This document shows positions 8,354 through 15,603 of a stretch of 63,225 bases of DNA, piece after piece. The DNA comes from Flavobacterium sp. (lineage in GTDB: Bacteria > Bacteroidota > Bacteroidia > Flavobacteriales > Flavobacteriaceae): the NCBI GenBank assembly GCA_023251135.1, contig JAHEZJ010000021.1, positions 49,358 to 112,582 on the forward strand, in the 5' to 3' direction. Each line of letters begins with the position of its first letter. Position 1 is the first letter of the stretch. A program made the position numbers and the translations under genes. The notes beneath the pieces are model-generated. The model ran no database searches, was not told where the DNA came from, and saw nothing but the letters and a program-made list of their open reading frames with translations.

Positions 8354-8818
8354 ATGAAAAAGCTATTTTTACTTATTTTCTTCTTCGGAATCACTTCAAC
8401 AGGATTTTGCCAGCTGAAAGGCAGTACTTTTGAGGAAGTAGATCGTTTGCAGCAAACTCAAAAACGGAAAATCATTGTTTTTATTCATACCGATTGGTGC
8501 CAGTATTGTCAAAGAATGAAATCGACAACCTTCAAAAATCAGGAAATCATCGAAAAACTCAATTCCGATTTCTATTTCATTGATTTTAATGCCGAAGAAA
8601 AACGAGACATTAGTTTTAATAATCAGGTTTTTAAATACAAACCTACCGGAAATAATGTTGGTGTTCATGAACTGGCTTTGCAGCTCGGTACACTAAAGGA
8701 ACAGATTGTATATCCGGTTTTATGTGTTTTGAATGAGAAAAATGAGATCGTTCTGCAGTATAGTAATTACCTTAATCCTACCGATTTTAAAGTGATTTTA
8801 GAAAAGCTGCAAGAATAA
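8354..8818 (+). CDS. Periplasmic thioredoxin-like protein
   Basis: This 154-residue protein has a signal peptide (MKKLFLLIFFFGITSTGFC) and a thioredoxin fold with the active-site pair CQYC in HTDWCQYCQRMKSTTF (about residues 50-53). The cis-proline region is near VYPVLCVL. It follows the TonB receptor, which has a Cys pair in its plug, so it may keep that or an imported metal ligand reduced in the periplasm. It resembles the thioredoxin-7/DUF255-like group rather than TlpA. Lipid attachment through the final Cys of the leader is possible, but the sequence before it (STGFC) is a poor lipobox. Confidence 0.82.
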   Translation: MKKLFLLIFFFGITSTGFCQLKGSTFEEVDRLQQTQKRKIIVFIHTDWCQYCQRMKSTTFKNQEIIEKLNSDFYFIDFNAEEKRDISFNNQVFKYKPTGNNVGVHELALQLGTLKEQIVYPVLCVLNEKNEIVLQYSNYLNPTDFKVILEKLQE

Positions 8819-8825
8819 AATTTCT

Positions 8826-8833
8826 TATTTTTG
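8826..8833 (+). promoter_or_regulatory. Possible -7 box directly before the lycopene cyclase gene
   Basis: TATTTTTG fits TAnnTTTG and ends 3 bases before the ATG at 8837. If used, the transcript would be leaderless or nearly so. No convincing -33 element is seen. Confidence 0.35.
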
Positions 8834-8836
8834 AAA

Positions 8837-10024
8837 ATGAATTCTTCGCAAATTAAACACTTCGACTACATTTTTACCGGAACTGGTTTAGCGGCTTTAA
8901 TGACCGTTTACAAAATGGCATTGTCGGGGAGCTTCTCAGACAAATCAATTTTAGTATTGGATCAGGATTCGAAAAAAACAAATGACCGAACCTGGTGTTT
9001 TTGGTCCGATAATGAAACGATCTGGAATCCGATTGTTTCCAAAAAATGGGATTCTGCTTTATTTGCCGACGGAAATTTCAAGCGTGATTTAAATCTGAAC
9101 CCTTATCAATACAGCCAAATTCGGGGACTAGACTTTTACAATTTTGTTTTTGACGAACTTGCAAAACATCCCAATGTTACTTTTTTAAACGAAAAAGTAA
9201 CCAATATCAACGAGCTTGAAACTCATGTTTTTATTGGAACAGAAGAAAACAGGTACAGCTGCGATCAGCTGTTCAATAGTATTTATACTTCATCATTTGC
9301 ATTAAGTCAAACGAAGTATCCTGTTTTGCAGCAGCATTTTACAGGCTGGTTTGTGAAATCTGAAAAGGAAGTCTTCAATCCGGAGCAGGCTACTTTTATG
9401 GATTTTTCGGTTGAACAAAAACACAACACGCGTTTTATGTATGTTTTGCCGGTTTCAAAAACCGAAGCCCTGGTAGAGTATACGCTGTTTTCGGAGCATT
9501 TGCTTTCTAAGGAAGAATACGAAAATGAGATTCAGATTTACGTGGAGAGGTTAGGAGCTCATTCCTACCAAATTCTGGATAAAGAGCAGGGGAGTATTCC
9601 CATGACCGCTTATCCGTTTTGGAAGAAAAATACCAAACGCGTTTTGAATATTGGAACTGCCGGGGGCTGGACAAAAGCAAGCACGGGTTATACCTTTAGA
9701 AATTCAGATAAAAAATCAGCTGAATTAGTGGCCTTTCTGAGTTCTTCAACGTCGCTCAAAATGAGTGCATTTCATAAAAAAGGCAGGTTCTGGTTTTACG
9801 ATTTATTGCTTTTGGATATTCTTTATCGTCATAATGAATTGGGAAGCTGTATTTTTTCATCCTTATTTAAAAAAGGAAATCCGTCTTTGATTTTTAAATT
9901 CTTAGACGAAGAAACCACCTTGTTTGAGGATGTTAAAGTTATTTTAAAGTGTCCCAAAATGCCGTTTATAAAAGCGTTATTTAGAGTGATTTTTCTTCCA
10001 AATAAATTCAACTTAAACCAATAA
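8837..10024 (+). CDS. Lycopene cyclase family flavoprotein (CrtY-like)
   Basis: This 395-residue protein resembles CrtY lycopene beta-cyclases. It has a dinucleotide-binding start (FDYIFTGTGLAALM), the family motif NDRTWCFW, and the central block FMDFSV ... FMYVLPVSKTEALVEYTLFS. Such enzymes form beta-ionone rings of carotenoids at the membrane. No other carotenoid gene (crtB, crtI, crtZ) lies in the window, so the gene is separated from its pathway, which is odd. I take ATG 8837 over TTG 8831. It is 18 bp after the thioredoxin-like gene and 3 bp before the TPR gene. Closely related flavoenzymes with another substrate remain possible. Confidence 0.85.
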   Translation: MNSSQIKHFDYIFTGTGLAALMTVYKMALSGSFSDKSILVLDQDSKKTNDRTWCFWSDNETIWNPIVSKKWDSALFADGNFKRDLNLNPYQYSQIRGLDFYNFVFDELAKHPNVTFLNEKVTNINELETHVFIGTEENRYSCDQLFNSIYTSSFALSQTKYPVLQQHFTGWFVKSEKEVFNPEQATFMDFSVEQKHNTRFMYVLPVSKTEALVEYTLFSEHLLSKEEYENEIQIYVERLGAHSYQILDKEQGSIPMTAYPFWKKNTKRVLNIGTAGGWTKASTGYTFRNSDKKSAELVAFLSSSTSLKMSAFHKKGRFWFYDLLLLDILYRHNELGSCIFSSLFKKGNPSLIFKFLDEETTLFEDVKVILKCPKMPFIKALFRVIFLPNKFNLNQ

Positions 10025-10027
10025 CCT

Positions 10028-10825
10028 TTGAAAAACATTATTTTAGGATTCAGTTTCTTTTTTTCGATTATTTCTTTCGCGCAAGTATCCACAAACAAAG
10101 CACATGATGCAATTGTTGAAGAGTTTTTAACCAATTGTGCTGAAAAATACAACTATGTTTTTCAAATGGCCGAATGGCAGGATTGCCTTGATAACGGCTT
10201 AAAAAAAGACAGTACTGTTGCCTATCTCTGGCAGCAAAAAGCGATGCCTTATTTTAAGTGCAAAAAGTATGAAGTGGGAATGCAGTATTTAGACAAGGCA
10301 GTTTTTTATAATAAAGAACGCTGGTTGCCCTACAGAGCCTTTATCAAATGCATTTTTGCCCATACCTACAAAGAGGCGATCAAAGATTTTGAAGAATGCA
10401 TCAAACTTTATGGCAACAGTTATGTCATGGACCATTCCTATAGTTTTTACATGGCAGTTTGTTACCTTCAATTGAATGAATACAGCAAAGCCGAGAAACT
10501 TTTTGATGATTATGTAAACGATATTTATAAAAACAGACAGCAATTAGAACATCCAACAGCTTATTTTTATCAGGGAATTGCACGCTGCGAATTGAAAAAA
10601 TGGGATGAAGCAATTGTCATTTTTGATAAAGCGCTCAAAGTATATCCTGAATTTTCAGATGCGAAGTATTATAAAGCGATTTGCTGGCTGAAGCAAGGTA
10701 AACCCAAAGAAGAAGTTATGGCTTTAGTGGGGATTGCCAGAGAGGATGCTGCTAAAGGTTTTTCTCTCAATGAAGACAATACGATCTATGAGACTTACCC
10801 TTACCAAAAAAAGTTTAGCAAATAA
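10028..10825 (+). CDS. Exported tetratricopeptide-repeat protein with TTG start
   Basis: This 265-residue protein has a signal peptide (MKNIILGFSFFFSIISFAQ) followed by TPR-like helical repeats (for example about 55-90, 100-150 and 180-215, with AYFYQGIARCELKKWDEAI). I choose the TTG at 10028 because it begins exactly at the signal peptide. No ATG precedes it in frame, and the next ATG would remove the leader. It is 3 bp after the lycopene cyclase gene, so translation may be coupled. The role is probably protein-protein scaffolding in the periplasm, with an unknown partner. Confidence 0.78.
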   Translation: MKNIILGFSFFFSIISFAQVSTNKAHDAIVEEFLTNCAEKYNYVFQMAEWQDCLDNGLKKDSTVAYLWQQKAMPYFKCKKYEVGMQYLDKAVFYNKERWLPYRAFIKCIFAHTYKEAIKDFEECIKLYGNSYVMDHSYSFYMAVCYLQLNEYSKAEKLFDDYVNDIYKNRQQLEHPTAYFYQGIARCELKKWDEAIVIFDKALKVYPEFSDAKYYKAICWLKQGKPKEEVMALVGIAREDAAKGFSLNEDNTIYETYPYQKKFSK

Positions 10826-10882
10826 CAATTGAACTATAACAAAACTTTATACCTGAATTTAAGTAGTTGCGAGTAAACTTTG

Positions 10883-10890
10883 TAACTTTG
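10883..10890 (+). promoter_or_regulatory. -7 box of the bacilliredoxin gene
   Basis: TAACTTTG fits TAnnTTTG and lies 32 bases before the ATG. The -33 element is weak. Confidence 0.5.
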
Positions 10891-10922
10891 CAGTTCAAAA
10901 GTAAAACTTAAAAATAAAAAAT

Positions 10923-11333
10923 ATGTATCCAGAAGAAATGGTAAAACCAATGCAAGCTGAATTAACAGCTGCTGGTTTTCAAGATTTACATAGTGCTGAC
11001 GCTGTAGATAATGCTATCAAAGCTGAAGGTACCACTTTAGTTGTTGTAAATTCTGTTTGCGGTTGTGCTGCAAGAAATGCACGTCCGGGAGCTAAAATGA
11101 GTTTAGAAGGAGCTAAAAAACCAGATCACTTAATTACAGTTTTCGCAGGTGTTGACAAAGAAGCGGTGGATGCTGCAAGACAACATATGTTTCCTTTTCC
11201 TCCATCATCGCCATCTATGGCTTTGTTCAAAAACGGAGAATTGGTTCACATGTTAGAGCGTCACCACATAGAAGGACGTCCAGCTGAATTGATCGCTGAG
11301 AATTTGAAAGATGCTTTTGAGGAGTTCTGTTAA
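10923..11333 (+). CDS. BrxA/BrxB-family bacilliredoxin (YphP/YqiW-like)
   Basis: This 136-residue thioredoxin-fold protein carries the CGC active site (C46-G47-C48 in NSVCGCAARNARPG) typical of the BrxA/BrxB family, and a C-terminal Cys136. In Firmicutes these proteins remove bacillithiol from mixed disulfides. Bacteroidetes members are usually annotated by homology, and whether this organism makes bacillithiol cannot be told from the window. It has its own promoter box and a strong terminator (11421-11448), so it is a single-gene unit. The thioredoxin-reductase-like flavoprotein at 4768-5679 could be a reductase partner, but this is a guess. Confidence 0.9.
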   Translation: MYPEEMVKPMQAELTAAGFQDLHSADAVDNAIKAEGTTLVVVNSVCGCAARNARPGAKMSLEGAKKPDHLITVFAGVDKEAVDAARQHMFPFPPSSPSMALFKNGELVHMLERHHIEGRPAELIAENLKDAFEEFC

Positions 11334-11349
11334 TTCTTTAAGGTACTAA

Positions 11350-11479
11350 GATTCTGAGTTGCTGAGGTTCTAAGGGTTTCGGCTCAAAGGCACGAGGTAC
11401 AGAGGCACAAAGGTTATATAAAAAAGCACTATGAAAATAGTGCTTTTTTGTTTTTATAAAACCTCAGTACCTTTGTGCC
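11350..11479. repeat. Repeat element with nested terminator after the bacilliredoxin gene
   Basis: Words of the GAGGTTCTAAGG/AAGGCACAAAGG family precede and follow an inner hairpin. An 11-bp perfect outer pair, GGCACAAAGGT (11404-11414) with ACCTTTGTGCC (11469-11479), encloses the terminator at 11421-11448. The same plan appears at 29940-30105. Confidence 0.7.
11421..11449 (+). terminator. Rho-independent terminator of the bacilliredoxin gene
   Basis: Stem AAAAAGCACTA/TAGTGCTTTTT with a 6-base loop and a T run. The A run on the other side means it could also work in reverse. Confidence 0.85.
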
Positions 11480-11572
11480 AAAAACACAAATACCATTATA
11501 AACACAGGGCTTACTCCTCATAAAAAAAATGAGATGAAATGTTAATAGCATTTTTAATCTAAAAATAAATGG

Positions 11573-11580
11573 TACTTTTG
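11573..11580 (+). promoter_or_regulatory. -7 box of trhO
   Basis: TACTTTTG fits TAnnTTTG and lies 51 bases before the ATG at 11632. A T-rich -33 region lies about 19 bases upstream. Confidence 0.5.
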
Positions 11581-11631
11581 CACCATATTTTAAAAAATCA
11601 CATATATTCTTAACTTAAAACTGTTTATAGC

Positions 11632-12990
11632 ATGCAACTGTATAACACTTTGAGCGCAGAAGAAAGAGCCATCATGATCGATGATGCCGGTAAACAACGA
11701 CTAACGTTGTCTTTCTATGCGTATGCCAAAATTGAAGATCCCAAAAAATTTCGCGACGATTTATTTATTGCCTGGAACAAGCTTGATGCTTTAGGCCGAA
11801 TTTATGTTGCTAACGAAGGTATTAATGCTCAAATGAGTATTCCTGCCGAAAATTTGGAGGTTTTTAGAACAACTCTGGAGGTCTACGATTTTATGAAAGG
11901 CATACGATTGAATGAGGCTGTAGAGCATGACGATCATTCCTTTTTAAAACTAACTATTAAAGTTCGTCATAAAATTGTCGCTGATGGTTTGAATGACGAA
12001 ACTTTTGATGTAACCAATATAGGTGTTCACCTCAAAGCCAAAGAATTCAACGAGATTTTAGACGACCCGGATACTATTGTGGTCGATTTTAGAAATCACT
12101 ACGAAAGTGAAGTAGGGCACTTTAGAAATGCTATTACTCCAGATGTTGAGACTTTTAGAGAGAGTTTGCCGATCATCAACGAACAGCTACAAAATCATAA
12201 AGAAGATAAAAATCTTGTCATGTATTGTACCGGAGGAATCCGATGCGAGAAAGCAAGTGCTTACTTCAAACACCAGGGTTTTAAAAACGTTTTTCAATTG
12301 GAAGGTGGTATCATCAACTACGCCAAACAAATTGAGGCCGAAGGTTTAGAAAGTAAATTCATTGGAAAAAACTTTGTGTTTGATAACCGTTTGGGTGAAA
12401 GAATAACAGAAGATATCATTTCGCAATGTCACCAATGCGGAAAACCTTGTGACAATCACACCAATTGCGAAAATGATGGCTGTCATTTATTATTTATTCA
12501 GTGTGATGAATGTAAAACGGCAATGGAAAACTGCTGTTCAACAGAATGTTTGGAAGTGATTCATATGCCTTTAGTAGATCAGGTGCGTTTGAGAACCGGA
12601 AAACAAGTTGGAAACAAGGTTTTCAGAAAAGGAAAATCAGAAAATTTAAAATTCAAGCATTCGGGCGATTTGCCTAATACTGCATTGGCTGCAGCCGAGA
12701 AACCAGCTGATATTCGTCAGAAAGTAAAAGTCAAAAAAGTACTTCTTGGAAAAGCAGAGCATTATTATGTAAAAGCTCAGGTGGGACAATTTACAATTGA
12801 AAATCAAGAATTAAACAGTGGCGACAAAATCTTAATTTCCGGACCAACGACTGGTAATCAGGAATTGGTTTTAGAGAAACTGATTGTCAACGGAGCCGAA
12901 ACTTCAAAGGCTACAATTGGTGATCAGGTTACTTTCGAGGTTCCTTTCAGAATTAGATTGTCAGATAAAATATATAAGATTCTGGAGTAA
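11632..12990 (+). CDS. trhO: tRNA uridine(34) hydroxylase TrhO, rhodanese family, with extra C-terminal domain
   Basis: TrhO hydroxylates U34 of tRNAs to 5-hydroxyuridine using oxygen. The protein has the N-terminal ferredoxin-like domain (about 1-140), a rhodanese domain (about 140-240) with catalytic-loop CTGGIRC, and a Cys-rich zinc-type tail (CHQCGKPC ... CDECKTAMENCCSTEC, about 265-305). At 452 residues it is about 100 longer than the E. coli protein. The extra part (about 355-452) reads as a small beta-barrel (NSGDKILISGPTTGNQ ... GDQVTFEVPFRIRLSDKIYK) that recalls the C-terminal domain of U32-family proteins. It is a single-gene unit ended by the terminator at 13015-13048. Confidence 0.92.
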   Translation: MQLYNTLSAEERAIMIDDAGKQRLTLSFYAYAKIEDPKKFRDDLFIAWNKLDALGRIYVANEGINAQMSIPAENLEVFRTTLEVYDFMKGIRLNEAVEHDDHSFLKLTIKVRHKIVADGLNDETFDVTNIGVHLKAKEFNEILDDPDTIVVDFRNHYESEVGHFRNAITPDVETFRESLPIINEQLQNHKEDKNLVMYCTGGIRCEKASAYFKHQGFKNVFQLEGGIINYAKQIEAEGLESKFIGKNFVFDNRLGERITEDIISQCHQCGKPCDNHTNCENDGCHLLFIQCDECKTAMENCCSTECLEVIHMPLVDQVRLRTGKQVGNKVFRKGKSENLKFKHSGDLPNTALAAAEKPADIRQKVKVKKVLLGKAEHYYVKAQVGQFTIENQELNSGDKILISGPTTGNQELVLEKLIVNGAETSKATIGDQVTFEVPFRIRLSDKIYKILE

Positions 12991-13014
12991 GTTCCGGATT
13001 GTTATAAAATAAAG

Positions 13015-13048
13015 ACCTAACAGATTTAAAATGCTGTTAGGTTTTTTT
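13015..13048 (+). terminator. Rho-independent terminator of trhO
   Basis: Perfect 9-bp stem ACCTAACAG (13015-13023)/CTGTTAGGT (13034-13042) followed by a run of T. Confidence 0.9.
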
Positions 13049-13064
13049 ATACCCCAAAAACAAC

Positions 13065-13097
13065 AAACCCGACAGGTTTTTGAAACCTGTCGGGTTT
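13065..13097. repeat. AAACCCGACAGGTTT palindromic element, copy 1
   Basis: A perfect 15-bp stem (13065-13079 and 13083-13097) with loop TTG. It lies between convergent genes and could terminate the minus-strand gene at 13144. Two further copies are at 45129-45161 and 52802-52834. Confidence 0.88.
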
Positions 13098-13143
13098 AGT
13101 TTATAAGACGAGAAAAGTTTTTGTGTATGCTGGTAAATGAATA

Positions 13144-13944
13144 TTACTCAATTACAAAACCTGATTCCACCTGGACATATCTCGTTTTTTTGTTAGAAAC
13201 TAAATAGATCACATAATTGTTGAAATATTCTGCAAGTTCATAATCATTTAATTTTTGTGTCTTGTCTTTATTGTAAAATCGGGAGGATTGGACAAAATTT
13301 TCAATGGAAAGTATTTTTCCCGGCTTTACATTATTTGATGTCTGAACTTTTCTAAAAAAAAAGGAACCCGAAGTAGCCATGTTACCACCGTCTGCAAGAT
13401 AAAAATGATCCGGACTTTGAGGATACGACTTTATATATTTGTTATCCAGTTTAAAAAAGAGCGTGTCTTTTACCTTGTTAACGATAGCGTTGTCTCCTTT
13501 TCCTATTGGGTAATAAGAATTGTATTCCAGATATCTTGGCGCGATAAATTCATCACCATGAACAAAATATATTTTGTATTTGTTGGTCAATGAATCTTTC
13601 AGTTTCCATTTGTCTATGATCTTGTTGTATTTTCCGTCCAGGTAAAATTTTCTATTCTCGATATAGTCTTTTATGGACAGTACCTTTTTCGGCTTTAAAT
13701 TCTTTGTCAAATAGCCGTCTCCAACAAAATAGACATATCCATTGGTTTGGGTATGTTTCATCTGCTCCTTGAGTACCTCCTGCGTTTCAGAATAGGCTCT
13801 GTTCTCCAAATTTGGAGTAATTGTCGGTGATATGCTGTAATACGGATCAACATTAAAAAATAATGTATCCTTTGCTTTTCCCTGAGCATTTACATTGCCG
13901 GCAATACATAGCAATACAAATGCAAATACCATATGTTTTTTCAT
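13144..13944 (-). CDS. Exported protein with an internal duplication, function unknown
   Basis: I do not recognise the family. The 266-residue protein has a signal peptide (MKKHMVFAFVLLCIAGNVNAQ) and two repeats of about 105 residues. Repeat 1 starts at KDTLFFNVD (about 25) and repeat 2 at KDTLFFKLD (about 158). Each goes on to a block GYVYFVGDG or DHFYLADGG, then PKKVLSIKDYIENRKFY or PGKILSIENFVQSSRFY, and ends in YKIYFVHG or YVIYLVSN. It lies 20 bp downstream of the HExxH lipoprotein gene and probably shares its mRNA. A role as partner or inhibitor of that lipoprotein is a guess based only on linkage. Confidence 0.75.
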   Translation of the reverse strand: MKKHMVFAFVLLCIAGNVNAQGKAKDTLFFNVDPYYSISPTITPNLENRAYSETQEVLKEQMKHTQTNGYVYFVGDGYLTKNLKPKKVLSIKDYIENRKFYLDGKYNKIIDKWKLKDSLTNKYKIYFVHGDEFIAPRYLEYNSYYPIGKGDNAIVNKVKDTLFFKLDNKYIKSYPQSPDHFYLADGGNMATSGSFFFRKVQTSNNVKPGKILSIENFVQSSRFYNKDKTQKLNDYELAEYFNNYVIYLVSNKKTRYVQVESGFVIE

Positions 13945-13964
13945 ACTTACCAGATTTTATAAGG

Positions 13965-15296
13965 TTAGTTTGGACAAGGTGCTGGTTTTGTTAAAAGATT
14001 GGCTCTTCTGGCCAGATTTTCTATTTCCGCTTTTTTGGCAGCCGAAAGATCGTTCCAGGCTTTAACGTCATTGTCTTTTAAACCTCCCCAGGCCATCGCT
14101 TCATAAAAAGCATCGCTAGGCTGTTCGCCATAATAATCGGTGTATTTGTTATAGTCACTTCCAAGCATGTTTTTATGGAAATCTTTTAATGCATTTTTCA
14201 TACTTTCAAGATATAGAGCAGCCATTGCACCGTGTTGGTTTCCGTAGGCTTCATACGTAGTTTTGAAATTAAGGACTCCGCTGCCTCCATTTACTGAATT
14301 AAGTTTCCTGAAGATGTCAGCATGGATGTATTCATGCAGAATCGTTCTGGCAGCATCTAAAGCAGAATGTGCATTGATTCGGGAAGAATTTATTTCGATT
14401 TCGATTACATTATTTTTGGGTGGATGAGTCGCTCCATTGACTTCAGTGGTCACCCCGTCTTTTGTAACAAATACGTTGTTTTTTGAACCTATCTTAATAT
14501 CAAATTCAGATTTCCCCTTGAAATTTTTTAGTAAATCCTGTACAAAGGAATCCCCTTTTTGATCTAATAAATCATTTAAACACTTTTCTTTTCCGGTAAG
14601 CTGGTTGTTGATGTTCAAAGGATTGGATGATGAACCACCGCCTCCACTTCCAAAGGAACCACCGCCGATTGGCAATATGGGTGGATTTACAGGATTGGTG
14701 ATAGGGTTGGGCCAAGGGCTTCCACCGGGTCCGGTTACGACTACCTCGTTTAATTTAATAGCGCCTTCGTCTCCACTTCCGTGGCAGTTATTACAGATTC
14801 CGGCTCCACTACTTTTTGAAAAAAGACTATTACTATTGGCGATGCCTAGTTTGTAGTTATCGTTTCTTGTTTCCATGGTCTCTAAGTTAGTAATTCTTAA
14901 CTCACCGGTGAAAGATTCCAGTATTTTGTGTGTTGCTATTTTTTGCAGGGCCTCTATTTCTTGTGAATCTTTAAAATTAAAGCTCCATAATTTTCCTGTA
15001 ATATTATAATCATTGATTTCAAGCACAATTTTTTGCAGAAGAAAATGATCAGAAGAGCGCACCGGAATTATCGCAACATAAGAATTTTCGGCACTTTGCT
15101 GATACAGGGTTGCGGAATTCCACTTTACATCGGTATCATTTACGACCTGTTTTTGATGCAGCCATTCTTTTGAGCGGGTCAGTACTAGAGATTCTTGTTT
15201 TTCAATAGCTGAATATTCGTCATTCTGAGAACAACCGGATAGTAAAATGCCAAAAATGACAATTGCAAAGAGTTTAAAAACGTAATTTTTTACCAT
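13965..15296 (-). CDS. Lipoprotein with HExxH zincin-like motif and CxxCH motif
   Basis: This 443-residue protein has a lipoprotein signal (lipobox LSGC, Cys at about 22). A conserved-looking N-terminal region (about 30-155) is followed by CNNCH (AGICNNCHGSGDEG, about 173-177), a Pro/Gly-rich linker (about 195-225) and a C-terminal domain with HEYIH in RTILHEYIHADIF, which fits the zinc-protease motif HExxH. A later YEAMAWGGL could supply a further ligand. CNNCH may bind heme covalently or bind zinc. The linker-plus-C-terminal-enzyme layout recalls polymorphic effector proteins, but no secretion marker beyond the lipobox is seen. The downstream gene is 20 bp away. Confidence 0.75.
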   Translation of the reverse strand: MVKNYVFKLFAIVIFGILLSGCSQNDEYSAIEKQESLVLTRSKEWLHQKQVVNDTDVKWNSATLYQQSAENSYVAIIPVRSSDHFLLQKIVLEINDYNITGKLWSFNFKDSQEIEALQKIATHKILESFTGELRITNLETMETRNDNYKLGIANSNSLFSKSSGAGICNNCHGSGDEGAIKLNEVVVTGPGGSPWPNPITNPVNPPILPIGGGSFGSGGGGSSSNPLNINNQLTGKEKCLNDLLDQKGDSFVQDLLKNFKGKSEFDIKIGSKNNVFVTKDGVTTEVNGATHPPKNNVIEIEINSSRINAHSALDAARTILHEYIHADIFRKLNSVNGGSGVLNFKTTYEAYGNQHGAMAALYLESMKNALKDFHKNMLGSDYNKYTDYYGEQPSDAFYEAMAWGGLKDNDVKAWNDLSAAKKAEIENLARRANLLTKPAPCPN

Positions 15297-15603
15297 ATTA
15301 TTTTTATTAAAACTAAATAAATTTTGTGCAAAAATATTCGGAATATATTTTATAAGAAAAAAAAATATAATTTGATAAATAAAAAAGAAAATTGTAAAGG
15401 AAAGCCGTACAAAGTAAGTTGTGTATTGAATAATAATTAAAAAATACCGCCAAAAAATGCGTTTTTAATTAAAAAAGAGACTTTTACGTATTTAACACCC
15501 CTTTAGTTTTAATCGTTAAAAAGCAAACTAAAAAAAATACTATCTTTACCGATCAAACGTTTATGAACTTAAGTCGCTTTTTTGCGACACTACATATATA
15601 ATT
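15297..15603. other. A/T-rich divergent promoter region between the lipoprotein gene and the PSP1 gene
   Basis: No gene is seen in this 307-bp stretch. It is very A/T-rich, as expected for back-to-back promoters. A -7-like TATCTTTA is at 15541-15548 (plus strand). A short hairpin GTCGC-tttttt-GCGAC lies at about 15573-15588, in what would be the leader of the PSP1 gene. Confidence 0.5.
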
